Counted from the first letter of the stretch, positions 22,919-34,690 are shown. The stretch: 64,000 nt of DNA from Clarkia xantiana subsp. parviflora (GCA_036873135.1 JAPTYO010000007.1:19326763-19390762); one strand, 5' to 3'. Notes: generated by a model from the sequence alone, not told the origin. Numbers and translations are program-made.

Positions 22919-23015
22919 CAACATTCTACATATATAATATATATACGCAATGAATTGATACATGTTAGTCAAAATATAACGACGTAAATAAACCCGATAA
23001 TATTACGATCTAGTG

Positions 23016-24790
23016 GGAGATTATGTTAGTAAGTTAATTATATTTGTTTCTAGTTTAATAGCACATATTTCAAATTTAGGCCCATGATATAAAGTGAAAT
23101 AATTTATTTTAATTTATTTTACTAATTTTAAATTGGATAACTGTAAACTTGGCATAAATTCAATTAGTTAATTACATGTGATTTCATGAATCATATGTGA
23201 ATCAATAAAGAAAAAATGGCAGTAACATAAAATAGATACATCAAATTATAGTAAAAAATTAATTAATGATTTGGTTGGATGGAGAGGTATGGCAAGTATG
23301 ATTTAATCTAGAAGAGTACGAATCAGTTTATGGGCCCAAAACCTACTCTATTATCACGAATTTTTATGCACCGCCGACTTGTCTAATTTTTATACAAGAG
23401 AAAAACTTCTTCAAATGCAAAAAATAAATAAATAAATAAATAAATTTTATCACAAATTTAAAGATTCAGAATAATAAGAGTCTTCATTCTACATTTTTAT
23501 TAAAGACAATAAATTTATAAAGAATAATAATATTGTCAGCCGCTATTCTTCCGTAATGAGGTATGCCAAATAAGTTAATAGTGGGTACGTGAGACTATGG
23601 GTAGGTTTATTTGCACATAAATACACTCGACTATCACGACTTTTTAAGGACGATCGCCTTGTCTAATCCTATAGAATAGCCAATTTATAGCCACTGAAAT
23701 ACATGTCATAATGAAATAAACAAGACTAATGTACATATATGTCATATATGTCAAGCGGTGTTCTCTCGGAAAGAGATATGCCACGTAGGATAATAGTGAG
23801 GGATGTGTGTAACACTATGAATAGGTTTATGTACACAAAACACAGTTGTGTTGGTTAGATGAAAGGATATGAGTTATAATGATGAGGTGTCCTCATGAAC
23901 CGTGTTAAAAACGGTAACTATTCGAAACAAAAACATTTCCTATTTATTTTTTAGTAAATGCATGTTCACGCTACGCGCACACAATTGTGGCCGTAAGAAT
24001 GTTACAAAGAATCGATCAACCCGACCCGAGTATCAAGGATGGATCCACATAGAGGGTTAGGGTTATTGGGTCACAAGGCACTGCTTAACTTGACTGAGCT
24101 AGAGTAAAAAAATAGTAATTACCAGTAAAGACCATGTATAAAAATTGCAAAGGAACCCATATAAAAATTACAAAAGAAACTAATGACATATTATACTTAG
24201 TAACCTAACTAGTATTGCGTACAAGTATTAATCACCCCATACATGGTTTCAAGTGTCACTCTCTTCAGTTTTTACTTTATATATATATATATTATTGATC
24301 TTCTTCATCTTATTCTTATGCCATATTTTCTCGACGTCATTATACTAGGTTTTTTTTTTTTAATTTCTTAATTGTCTAATCTCTTTCATCTTTTCAGTTT
24401 TAATCTAGAATTAAAACCTAATTTTCTGTTTAATATTTTTTTACTGTATTTAATATTTATTTTTCCAAATATTATTATACTAGGTTATCTAAGTTTTTTT
24501 TTTTTTTAAACTGTTGTTTATTCTTCTCTTAAAATTATTCTTTATCTTTTATGTCTCATTTCTCTTCGTGAGCCATTGAATTATTATTTTTTATACATTT
24601 TTGTAAAAAAAAAATTACAATAAAAACATCATTATTTTTTATTTATCTCATTCAAGTTGATTTTTCTTTCTTTGTTTGATCAATAGCAATTGTAATTTTT
24701 GTTATGTTCTTTATATTTATATTGGATATACTCATTGTTTGAAGTTTTTTTATTCACTATGAGTTTATATATAGTTGTACTTAACAATTT
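23016..24790. other. intergenic DNA made of local repeats
   Basis: No gene. Copies of the GGAAAGAGGTAT...GACTTTTAAG local repeat lie near 23,280-23,400 (diverged), 23,530-23,660 and 23,755-23,850. About 23,850-23,970 resembles the region just upstream of CYCD7 (TTGGTTAGATGA and CCTCATGAACCGTG), so part of the CYCD7 promoter was also duplicated. The rest is AT-rich. Confidence 0.55.
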
Positions 24791-24794
24791 TGTT

Positions 24795-25158
24795 AGATGA
24801 TACAATAGTATGATACGAAATTATTATCGACCCGACTCTAAATATGATACAATAGTATATCGTGATTAATTTTTTTGACTTAAATTATGTAACAAATATT
24901 GTTTATATAAAAAAAACCATCTAAATCTAAAGTAAAATGCTCGAAGGACAGGAAAATTTTAATGGATGTTTTTTTGCTTCCGTCCCCTTGAGTATCTTCT
25001 TTTAGATTTATAATATTTTATTTTTATTTCTTATATAATACAATATTCGTTTACATAATTCTAGTCAAAAAAAATTCTTATGATATACTATTGTATCATA
25101 TGCGGAGTGGGGTCGATAATGATCTTGTATCATACTCAGGATCGACTTGATTTTTTTC
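24795..25158. repeat. foldback element of about 360 bp
   Basis: 24,795-24,880 and 25,070-25,158 are inverted copies about 85 bp long, both carrying TATGATACAATAGTATA and a TTATCGACCC(G/C)ACTC block. No target duplication was found, so I call it a foldback or MITE-like repeat only. Confidence 0.6.
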
Positions 25159-26883
25159 TTATAACGTTCTCACGGTGTAGTTAGTGAAATGATTTTTTTT
25201 TTTAATGAAGTTTTAATAATTTTAAATAAGTTAATTGTAAGTTCAGCATAATTTTTCTAGTTTAATAGCATGGTTAGGGTCGCTCAATCCTAGCTATGGC
25301 TCGAACCATGACTATATCAATTTAGCATAGGGTGCAGTTGAAAATATTTAGGAGCTAAATTGCAAAAATAAAAAGTTAAGATAATAAATTTGAAGACTAA
25401 ACTGAACAAATAAAAATTTGGGGCTAGGAATGTGTAAGTCACGTGACTATTTAACGGTTAATACTGACGATCAACTAGCGGATGGACCAAAATTATACAA
25501 GTGCAAATGTATGATACCGAAAATATACAAAAAAAAATGTTGTACCTAAAGTCAAAAGTTGTCAAACATGTGGTACCAAAAGACTTACTAAGCCTATGTT
25601 TTAATACGATAACAAAACAATTACAAACAACGAATATATTTCACGTCACAACATGTACAAACATCATCATTTTTAGTATAAATTTATTTGTAAACTAACA
25701 TATTTGTGTATCTAGTCTCATTTAAAAACACAATTGTACAATTGGCAACAAGAAAAAAATGATGCATTCAGCAACATGGTCAAAACAAATTTGTGCATTT
25801 GACTAATAATTAACCATTTTTATTAACAATGAACTCGAAAATAATAACAATATTGTCAACCGGAATAATAGTGAGGGACGTGGGACTATGAAGGTTTACA
25901 TGCACAAAAACTCACCCTACTATCACGACTTTTTAAAGACGACCGCATTGTGTAATGCCTATATATAGAAGAGCAAAACTTCTTCATTTTACCATAATTT
26001 AGATACGTGTCATAATGAAATAAACAATACTAATGTAAATTTAAAATATATAAAATATTTGAAAATAAAATCTTAGCAAAAGCTTTTTCTAAATCAAGCT
26101 TAAAGATTTATTATAACCAAAGTCTCAATTCTTCCGTGGCAAAAAAAAAAAAAAAGTCTCAGTCCTTCATTTTTAGGAAGAATATAACTTAAAAAAATAG
26201 TGATATTATCAATTGCTCTTCTCTAGGGAAAAAAGAAAAACTAGTTCGGAATGGGAAATAATATGTTAATGCAAAGTTTAATTCTATTCACGATCAACTT
26301 ACTAATATTATCAAGCAAAAAATACATACATTTTTAACTTATTTTATGTATATACCATATATATAACATATTCGTACATTATCTGCAAACTACAAAACGT
26401 GTTGACACGTCGTTTCACATCTGTACAAGTGAAATATATCGACCATACTTATATAACATACAAGTTTATACATATCAATATGCGTTTGTTATGCTCGCCT
26501 TACCAAATTAAGGTTCCATTTTATTATTTCTAATATATTTTAATAATAACAAAATTGAGATATATATTGTTATGGATGATAATGATATATTGGGAAATGA
26601 CAGCAGTAAAGAAATAACCAATTGCGTGAGTGCACGAGGAATGCTGTGGGCGATAAATAATAGCGTGCATAGGGAAAGAGCATTCCTTCCCACTGCCACC
26701 ACAGATTGCCATTGGGCCCCTCACCTAGACTTCAGGAGGGGCCCACCTTCTGCTTTGTTCCAGTTGGTTTGCGAGCTGCTCTGGGGACCACTTCCCCGGG
26801 CCCACTAAACCGGATGGGTCCCTAAACCGTCCCCTGATCTGAACCGGGTTCATCAGCTTATATATATGGAACAAAAAGGTAAC
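25159..26883. other. intergenic DNA, no gene seen
   Basis: 25,440-25,830 resembles parts of TIR elements with GCAACA and TGCATTTG words like the element at 26,892. 25,855-26,060 is another copy of the local repeat seen near 15,060. 26,690-26,860 is less AT-rich, with an open stretch of 78 codons that looks like no known protein. Confidence 0.5.
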
Positions 26884-27320
26884 TGATTCAAGGCTTAATT
26901 AGCAAAATGCGCAATTACGTTTTGCTATATTGCCTACTGCACTGCATATGTTCAGTGCATTATTATGTTTTAAAATGTTGCTAAATGCACCACTCTATTA
27001 ATTTACCGTTAAATTTAATGTTAAAATGTTGACGATGCACGTATTACTGATGTGAAACTAACAACAAAACTTAAATATTGAAACAGAATTTAAATTGATA
27101 ATATTACAAATATTATCAAAATTCAAAAATATTTCACATTTGTAGCATGTAATCATTGTCATTTTTACATAATATATTTAACTGTGGATTGACATAATGT
27201 TGCATTTGACAAGATTTCAAAACGTAATAGCGCATTTGACGGCATAAATAAATAAGAAAGTGTATCTGGCAACAAGGCTAAAACCTAGTAGTGCATTTTT
27301 TCAATTAACCCATGATTCAA
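26884..27320. mobile_element. 421-bp TIR element with 8-bp flanking repeats
   Basis: Element about 26,892-27,312. Its left end (GGCTTAATTAGCAAAATGC) is an imperfect inverse of its right end (GGGTTAATTGAAAAAATGC on the other strand). TGATTCAA flanks both sides (26,884-26,891 and 27,313-27,320). An 8-bp repeat suits hAT; 8 of 9 also suits Mutator-like elements. Confidence 0.6.
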
Positions 27321-27627
27321 TTGGTACTGCAATTTAGGCCAAAAATAATAATTTTGTATTGCAATTACTACAAAAAAAACATAATAATTTGGTACAGCAA
27401 TGTTTTTTAGGACAGTATATAGTATCACCTTCATACACACTTACAGGACCACACTACAAGCAAGTTGATGGCATTAAATAATAATGTAAAAAAGCAGCTA
27501 CATCCCCTTCTTCATGTCTCTGCCCTATTCAGATTTAATGCTTCGAAATTACACCCATTCCTCCATTTACGTACCTACACTACAAAAACACCCAAGGAAG
27601 AGCACAGTGTAATGATCCCCGACCGAC

Positions 27628-29477
27628 TTACTGCAACTCGTAAGATGAAAAGCTGAAACCCGATCTTCCTTCATTAGTAGATTTTAGTTCAAGCTTCTGA
27701 AACGGACTGCAAATAGATCAGGTAGCATCCAATCAGTCAACTGTCAGTGGAAAGGAAGAAAATTGTTCGATTTTTGGCAATAAGAATAACGTACCTGCTA
27801 TTGGGGTCGTAATAGAACCCACTGATGGAACCGTCACTGCATGAGAAGCATACGTAGTAAAATCCAGCTATAGTTAATCCACAGTCAGTTCCCACATTCA
27901 CAAAGTACTGCTCTTTCCATCTCTGTTTACCAATCCAGAAACATAATTCATTCGATGTTGGTAATCGGAATTCAGAATTTTATATTATCGACAAATAATA
28001 GTTAGTTACCATAAATATGTTGGGGTAGTTACTGAGATCCAATGATTTGCCACCATCAACCACCACCTGGCTCTAGATCAAAGTATTATAAAGTGAGCAT
28101 CAATAAAATCAAAGCCGCATTTGAATATATGGTTAACAAAAACATGAACTTTTACCTGCAGTGGTGAAAAAGATGGGAACTTGCTCCAGTGCCTAATATC
28201 ATCATCTTGCCTATTGATGATAGTATGTGAAATTAACTTACTTTTAGCAGAAAGAGAACATAAGCAATAAAAGAGTTTTTAGCAGAGGGAAAAGATGGAA
28301 CATACGTTGCTTCCCATTTTCCGGTGAAGAATGTATAGTTTTTCGTATCGACAATCTCCCCTTCCCAAAATGTCACTACCTGATAAACAAGTTTAGTACG
28401 CTTCTTGAATCCAAAACCCAACAGTCTAGTTATGCAGCAACCGCACAATGATAAGAAGATGATAGCTTACTGGAGTATCTGCCATTGGAACATTTAGAGC
28501 TTCCATAGTGCCACACAAATAGCCATGATTGAGGTCACATCCTTGAATTCGAACATTGACTCTCCATGCTTCATCTTTCTGCAGACTGGATACATTCTGA
28601 GTGCCCGAAAATGCCTGTAACAATGGTTTTTTTTCTTCTTATTGAAAGATCAAATGCTCAGGCTCATCAAAACCATGAAGAACAGTTCCAATTCATATAG
28701 CAATGTATTATGATATTAGTGATAGTTCATGGCTCTTGTCAATAAATTTCTTGGACGAACTTGCTGGTTCATGAATCTGCACATTCTAATAAAATAAAAA
28801 TCCTAACTTGACATATCTTTGATCTCACCATTAATTGATTAACTTCAAACACAGGATACTCTTGATTAGTAGTAGAAGAGACAAGAAGTTAAAATGAATT
28901 TGATGTCTCATTGCAGGTTCAGCTGCAACATTTAAAATTGACAAAAGGAAAAGATCATACCTGACCAACACTCAAAAGTGAACAGGGTTGGGGGCATCTG
29001 TTTCCAGAATTTGCACCTTCAAAGTTATGCATACTGTTAATCTCCAATAGGAGCTAGAGAGACTTATGCATTTACATATCAAAGAGATAGTTATCAAAGT
29101 GGACGCAATCAACCCCAATTGCCCAATCCTTATAAGAGTATTAACGGCTATTGATACGGCTATCAAGGTCAATCCTTTACATAACAGTTTAGGTTACACA
29201 GATTTTACAAAAGTTTCGATCTTTAGATAAAATCCAAAGAGCATCAACCCCAAAACCAATTTTTTTGACCAAACCCCAAAACCAATTGGCCCGATTAGAA
29301 ACCACAGAAAAACTTATTGCGGACCAATCAAACTTGAAATTTCGGAAAGTAATCACCAAGTAATAGAGAAGTAGATGGGAGGGAAGTAAAATAGTTGAGG
29401 AACTGAACGGCGTGATAGAGAAGAGAAGAACCTGAAACTTGAGCAGGGGCGGAGCTTTCCACCACCCTCACCGGCAT
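27628..29477 (-). CDS. GID4: GID4/Vid24 substrate receptor of the GID (CTLH) E3 ligase
   Basis: Eight small exons on the minus strand: 29477-29432, 29016-28961, 28614-28471, 28379-28306, 28210-28156, 28072-28010, 27922-27795, 27706-27628 (645 nt, 214 aa). All junctions are GT-AG and in phase. GID4 is the beta-barrel receptor that binds Pro/N-degrons and brings substrates to the GID/CTLH ubiquitin ligase; in yeast it degrades gluconeogenic enzymes. The Vid24 core is very conserved: HGYLCGTMEALNVPMADTP, VVTFWEGEIVDTKNYTFFTG, KWEATQDDDIRHWSKFPSF, GGKSLDLSNYPNIFMRWKEQ, NVGTDCGLTIAGFYYVCFS, ending FSFSSYELQ. The N-terminus (MPVRVVESSAPAQVSG) is short and family-typical. Length is normal for plant GID4 homologs. 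Plant substrates are poorly known. Confidence 0.95.
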
Positions 29478-30049
29478 TTTTCCAACGATTATTTTTTTCC
29501 CAACGATTGTTAGCTTAACACAAAGATTTTGATGAATCAACCAGCCGGAGATTAGAGATAAAAACAAGACGTTCTATAATTTTTACTAAAATTTGGTTAT
29601 AGGTCTTTTAGTTTTATTATAGTTTAATAAAATTAAACAGATCTTTTTTTTGGTAAACAAAATTAAACCGATCATTATTTAAAATAAAAAATTGTGAAAT
29701 ACATTATACATATTTATTTTTTGCCAGTAAATAAATGTAATGCAAAAAAAAAACCGCAATTATTGTTTTGAAGAATAAAAAATCCAAAAGGTCGCGTCTT
29801 CCTTTTAATTTGTTTTATATATATATATATAGAAGTATTTTTCTGATTTTCCAATAAATGTATAAAAAAACGTATTATTTTAAAAATAAAAAACATTTTT
29901 TTAAACTTTAGTGAGAAGTGCACAGTGTATTCTAATTCTTAATAAAAAATATAGAATCAGGGGTAATTAAACTTAGGTTGTGGGAAATTTTAGCTAATTT
30001 CGACAAAACTTAAATTACCTAATAATCTTATTACTTATTATTTAATAAT
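29478..30049. other. GID4 upstream region
   Basis: Very AT-rich with short AT microsatellites (about 29,816-29,832). No gene or element with defined ends is visible. Confidence 0.55.
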
Positions 30050-31006
30050 AATGGGTTAGTACTTAATAGATCCATTGATACTATATGGTGAATAATGTTA
30101 TTTTTGGTACAATAAGTATTTTTTTTTATATAATTTTTGTATAACTAGTTTTTTTTTTTTTGCCAAATTTGTATAACTTGTTTCAAAATGTTATTTTTGG
30201 TGTAAAAGTTTAAAAAAATATAATTTTGCCCTCTTATTGTTTTTTTTAACATTGTCCACTTATTAATATGAATAAAAATAGCTATTTTTAATTTTAAAAA
30301 ATGTATTATAAAATTTGAATAAAAAGTGTAAATATTTTTAATATCAAAATTAAATAATATTTTTAAACATTTAGTAAATAAAATTTAAAATATAATAAAC
30401 TATAAAAATTAAGAAAAAGTACAAATATACTTTTAAAAAAGGAAAATTCATAAAATAATTATGAATCATTTTAAAAAATTGAGTCATGGTTGACTTGATC
30501 TTAATCAATTGACCCAACTAGGGATTGACCACGAGGCTAGGTTCGACCTGGTTAATTGAACCAAGGTGGACCCAACCCGAGAGTCGAGCCCTGACTGGGT
30601 CAATTGAGTCAGGTTAGACCAAACATTCGATCAAAATCTAAAAAAATTATTTTAAAATATTCATAATTTTTTATGATTTATAGATTTTTCACTTATTTAA
30701 AATATATTTACCATTTTTCTTAATTTTAGAATTTAATTAATTTTTAAATGTTATTTACTAAAAATATTTGAAAACTTTGAAATTGTTATTCACATTAATT
30801 TTTTATATATATAATTAGCTATTTATATTTATATGGGAGGGTGTTGGAAAAAACAATATGAGGAAAAAATAGTTATTTTTAGAAGTTTTACATTAAAAGA
30901 TAACATTTCGAAACATGTATAATAAAAAATATGTAAAAAAAAAAAAAAAAAAAAAAACTTAATAAGTTGACAAAAATATTGTACCAATAAACCTATTACC
31001 CTTAAT
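30050..31006. mobile_element. TIR element, Mutator-like ends
   Basis: The left end reads GGGTTAGTACTTAATAGATC and the right end, on the other strand, GGGTAATAGGTTTATTGGTAC; AT-rich arms follow that resemble each other in inverted order. The centre (about 30,480-30,625) is less AT-rich, with GGTCAATTGAGTC-like words. A polyA run lies at about 30,936-30,957. No transposase and no clear target duplication. Confidence 0.5.
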
Positions 31007-31339
31007 TAATTCAAAAGTTATCTCTTTCTGCAATTTTGGGTACTGTTAAAATCATCTTTACAAAACATATTCAGTTTGATTCGAACTCGGTTAGCCTATG
31101 GAATCACAATGTGATTTATCGGTCACTAAAGTCAACCTTGAGTTTTCAAAAAATTAGTTACATGTTCGTGGAAAAAATGTTGAAATGAGTAATAATACCC
31201 TGCTTTCAAGCTAGCTTCTTTAGGCCGATTTAGATCCAAAAATATATTTTGGACGCTGCCTACTAAATTAACTTACAGAATTTTGTTTTTTGTTATCAGT
31301 GGTTGGCTTCTTATCGAAGTTAAGTCCATTTTATTGGGA

Positions 31340-31385
31340 AGTCAACGGCAGCATAGCAGCTCCCTTAGGTGCCGATCCTATAAAT
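31340..31385 (+). promoter_or_regulatory. W-box and TATA box of inhibitor gene A
   Basis: AGTCAA (31,340-31,345; W-box TTGACT on the other strand) stands 33 bp before TATAAAT (31,379-31,385). The same pair precedes genes B, C and F. Confidence 0.5.
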
Positions 31386-31436
31386 GGCTTCTCTGAGCTA
31401 AGCTTAATTTCTGCATTCCTGATACACTTACTATCA

Positions 31437-31837
31437 ATGGCCGAAGAGAAGCATATTCACATTTATCCTCGGGATTATTGGTGGGTGCCAATATCCGCAG
31501 TTCCATGGAGTAAGTAATTTGCTTCTATATAGTCTATTCGTTCTCCAATTAATCCCATATTATAATACTTAGTTTCCAAGTACTGCAGAAACTGTTGCAG
31601 AATCCACTCGACAACATATACATACAACACAACTCTGAAAGACCAAAAGAGACATGGCCCGAGCTTGTTGGTTTAACAATAGAAGAAGCATCAAAGATCA
31701 TACAACAAGAGAAGCCTGGAGCTGAAATCGAAATCGTCTTTCCCTGTTATCTTATACTACAAAACCTCAACTGCAGAAGAGTTCATCTCGCTGTCGATTT
31801 CTCGGGGAAGGTTCAGCACTCTCCGACTGTTGGTTAA
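31437..31837 (+). CDS. potato-inhibitor-I family proteinase inhibitor, copy A (splice-shifted)
   Basis: Exon 1 31437-31509 encodes MAEEKHIHIYPRDYWWVPIS and a few more residues; exon 2 ends at 31,837 (TAA). The inhibitor domain has WPELVGLTIEEASKIIQQEK and ends SGKVQHSPTVG. The family blocks serine proteases with an exposed loop; the P1-P1' pair aligns to Gln-Asn. If the acceptor used by copies C and F is used (after 31,588), the frame meets a stop after 17 codons, because a deletion in the linker changed the frame. Using the upstream AG at 31,579-31,580 restores the frame and gives 109 aa. So this is either a gene with a shifted splice site or a recent pseudogene. No signal peptide is evident. 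Confidence 0.7.
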
Positions 31838-32720
31838 TTTTATTAATTGGCAGTTTTTTCTGGTTTGGTGTGTAATAAAACGTTGTTTGTTGTAGCCTCT
31901 CTTTGGACTGCTGTGGTAACTTCACTTGCAAGTAAAGTAAATGATGTTTCTTATTTACTCATTGTTTACTGTATCCTTTTAGCCCAAGATTGACAGAAAA
32001 TGCCATTAGAATTCTTAAGTCCAAAGTTTTTTGAAGAAAAAAATTCAACAAGTTGATGAATGCATTCACGAGACTAAGTAATAAGTTTAGGGAGTAAACT
32101 AAACAAATCATATACCTTGGGGCTTGGGTAGTTTTACTTCTCTTTGTGTAAAAGCTACTAATGCGGGTTAGTAGAATACGCGTACCAATGTCTAACTCAG
32201 CTGGAGACGCAATCTCATAATCGATATTAATCTTGACACTTTCCTGCACAAAATTGCAGAAGCAATCTGATAAAAAAATATTATTATTATTATTATTTGG
32301 AAAATCTATTTAAAACTAATAGTTAATTTTTAAAGATCATAATTTATAATTATTTTCACTTTACCCTCAACCTATGTTATTATGTTTCTATTATATAAAA
32401 TTAAAAAATAAATATATTAAAAGAAATCAGAAAAAAAGATTTAAAAAAGAAAAATTAAATGGAAACCTTGATATTTTTCTTTAATATTTTTTTAAATGAA
32501 ATTTGGGGAAAAATTATGAAATTTATTCTAGAGTTTGTTTATAAATTAAAAATAATAACATCAATATTATTATAATTTAAAAGATAATAAAATCTCTAAT
32601 TTGTGGATTTTAGATAGTAAGTTGTGATTGTCATATATAAATTATACATAGTTTGGTATTTAGTAATAACCTCACAATAACCTAACCAAGTATATAATTA
32701 CTGTATAATATTTTTGGGAA

Positions 32721-32761
32721 AGTCAACGCTTAATGGACTCTGGACCGCTTGTTCTATAAAT
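32721..32761 (+). promoter_or_regulatory. W-box and TATA box of inhibitor gene B
   Basis: AGTCAA (32,721-32,726) stands 28 bp before TATAAAT (32,755-32,761), the same layout as genes A, C and F. Confidence 0.5.
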
Positions 32762-32814
32762 TTGTTTCTCTATACTGAGGCTTCTTCATCATTAATCCTT
32801 ATTCCTTACTATCA

Positions 32815-33220
32815 ATGGCAGAAAAGCAGCAGGTTCATCAACCGGAGGACCCGAACGACCAAAAAGATAATTTCGATCCTTGGGGTAAGTAATCTGATTC
32901 AGCAAACTTGTCCTACTCCAGTGATTCCGATACTTACGTTTTGGAGTTTCTCTATTCAAGAAGCTTTTGTAGGATCATATTGCAAACGGACGAGGCATGA
33001 TCAAAAAGGAAGAAACTCTGCAGAACCCAAAAGGGCATGGCCCGAGGTTGTCGGGTTGACGATTGAAGAAGCAGAGAACATAATAAAGCAAGACAAGCCC
33101 GATGTTCATTTCCAAATTGTCGAACCCTGTTATCAAGTGAATATGGACGTTCGACCCGAAAGAGTTCGGTTCTTTGTTGATTTCTCAGGGAAGGTTCAGC
33201 TACCCCCATCATCTGGTTAA
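32815..33220 (+). CDS. potato-inhibitor-I family proteinase inhibitor, copy B
   Basis: Two exons, 32815-32884 and 32973-33220 (318 nt, 105 aa). The start MAEKQQVHQPEDPNDQ follows a TATA box and short leader. After a charged, probably disordered linker of about 45 residues comes the inhibitor domain: WPEVVGLTIEEAENIIKQDK, then the loop PCYQVNMDVRPERVRFFVDF and SGKVQLPPSSG. The P1-P1' pair aligns to Met-Asp, suggesting chymotrypsin- or elastase-like targets. As in copies A, C and F, the loop is one residue shorter between the conserved Pro and P1 than in D and H. No signal peptide is seen, so it is likely cytosolic. Two decayed relatives of this copy lie at 37.1 and 40.0 kb. Confidence 0.9.
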
Positions 33221-34194
33221 TTTAATGGTCATAACAGTCATTTCTGGTTTGTTGATGTCAAATAAGAAAGCCTTGTCAGGCCTGTTTGTGGTAACTTGAG
33301 CTGCAAGTAAAATAAAGGAGATGCTTGTTCATTGTTTGGTTTATATATAGGTTTATATATATCCTTAAGATCAAGATTGATATGAATATCCTTCATTCCA
33401 ATTGTAAAACCCTCCAAGTAGTTTGTGAAAACTTATCAACTAAATAAAGGAAAGAAGTGACTTGTTCGGTTTGATTAACTGGAAGGCGCGGCTAAGAACT
33501 GCTCAACATCCTTATGTGACAAGAAAGAACAAACAAATGGAACAATAAAGTGGATAAATTCATTGACAACTTCTAAGCCACAGAAACTTTTTTTATTAGG
33601 GTTAATAGATCCTTTGCTCGATTTTGTTTGTTGGTGTAATAAGTTTTTTTTTTCTTCATACTTTTGGTAAACGTTTAGAATTCGTTGTCATTAGTATATC
33701 CTTTAGTGAACTATTATTTTTTCCGTTAAATATCACGTGACTTGAACGAGACGTAACCTCTAAGTTTTATTTTGTTCAGTTTAGTTCCTCTAGTATTTTC
33801 CTAATTTTTTTTGGTATAATTTAGTCCCTTAACATATCCCAATTATTCGATTGACCTAGACTAGATCGAGGCTAGGCCTAAGTCCGACCATGATCAAGGG
33901 TCACAGCACCTAGCTGACCCAAACCATGGTTTGACCTAGCATTAAACCCGATCCGGACTAGATCAATTGAAACCTAAGTTTGATTGGATCCAAACACATA
34001 GGTCTCAGTTGACTTAGACCGGGTCGAATTTAGTACTAAATCAAACAATGATTAGTGTTGGTTAGGTCAGATGACCCTAACCAAATGAAACTGCCAACTA
34101 AATTAACTTGCTATTTTATTACTTGATACCAAATGCAAAGAAGATTATTAGTGTTTTGCTTCTTATCCAAGTTATCCTTTTTAAAAAAAATTGA
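33221..34194. other. spacer between inhibitor genes B and C
   Basis: 3' flank of B, then from about 33,600 a GGGTTAATAGATCC end like those of the Mutator-like elements elsewhere in the window, followed by GACCTAGAC/GGTCAATTGA-type repeat words to about 34,100. No gene. Confidence 0.45.
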
Positions 34195-34246
34195 AGTCAA
34201 CGCTGCAGCTAGATAGCTAGCTCCCTTTGATTATGATCCTATAAAT
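34195..34246 (+). promoter_or_regulatory. W-box and TATA box of inhibitor gene C
   Basis: AGTCAA (34,195-34,200) stands 39 bp before TATAAAT (34,240-34,246). A GATTATGATCC block before the TATA box is shared with gene F. Confidence 0.5.
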
Positions 34247-34283
34247 GGATTCTCTGAACTGAGGATTCTGCATTCCTGATCCA

Positions 34284-34690
34284 ATGGCCGAAGAGAAGCA
34301 TATTCATCCACAGGATTACTTGAATGTGCCATCGTCATACGTAGGTCCATGGAGTAAGTAATCTACTTCTGTATATGTAGTCGTTCTCCATTGATGAATC
34401 CAATATTATAGTTTGCAAGTTTTGCAGAAACTGTTGTTGAAGAATCCAGTCGATATCAACAGCAACGGATTTCACACGACAACCCTGCAAGACCAGCAAA
34501 AGAGACATGGCCCGAGGTTGTTGGCTTGACAATAGAAGAAGCAGCAAACATCGTAAAACAAGAGAAGCCTGGAGCTGTAATCGAAATCGTTTATCCATGT
34601 TACGTTACGCAACAAGACCTCAATTACAGAAGAGTTAAACTCTTTGTCGATTTCTCGGACAAGATTAATGGGACTCCGACTATTGGTTAA
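34284..34690 (+). CDS. potato-inhibitor-I family proteinase inhibitor, copy C
   Basis: Two exons, 34284-34353 and 34428-34690 (333 nt, 110 aa). The protein begins MAEEKHIHPQDYLNVPSSYV and has a Gln/Ser-rich linker before the domain ETWPEVVGLTIEEAANIVK. The loop reads YPCYVTQQDLNYRRVKLFVD, giving P1-P1' Gln-Asp, an uncommon P1 for this family, and the protein ends INGTPTIG. It is the closest paralog of copy F: the promoter, intron and both exons are alike, so the two arose by a block duplication. No signal peptide is apparent. Confidence 0.92.

Larger units (their letters stand above)
16818..22923 (+). mobile_element. young non-coding LTR retrotransposon (LARD-like)
   Basis: Element 16,823-22,918 has LTRs of 439 bp each, starting TGTAAGAATAT and ending AAGTCTTACA. 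The flanks are perfect CAACA copies at 16,818-16,822 and 22,919-22,923. The 5.2 kb internal part has no gag or pol ORF above about 80 codons and no domain I recognise. It contains local repeats instead. The LTRs differ at only three bases by my comparison, so the insertion is recent and must have been copied with proteins supplied in trans. A Copia affinity is suggested only by the tRNA-Met primer site and is weak. Confidence 0.9.
15531..23015 (-). pseudogene. broken partial copy of CYCD7 split by two retroelements
   Basis: Three separated pieces keep the order and orientation of CYCD7. 15,531-15,632 matches exon 5 and the adjoining intron. 16,558-16,817 matches the rest of intron 4 and exon 4 (an open stretch still reads LDWQLSSVTPYTYLELL). 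22,919-23,015 matches the start of exon 4 and part of intron 3. The TRIM-like array separates the first two pieces and the 6.1 kb LTR element the last two; the target-site bases rejoin well against the intact gene. Exons 1-3 and 6 are not found, so this is a dead fragment. Confidence 0.85.

Noticed and set aside
26572..26808. 78-codon ORF in a less AT-rich patch
   Set aside because: No family resemblance, no splice partners and an opposing ORF of similar size; not supported as a gene.
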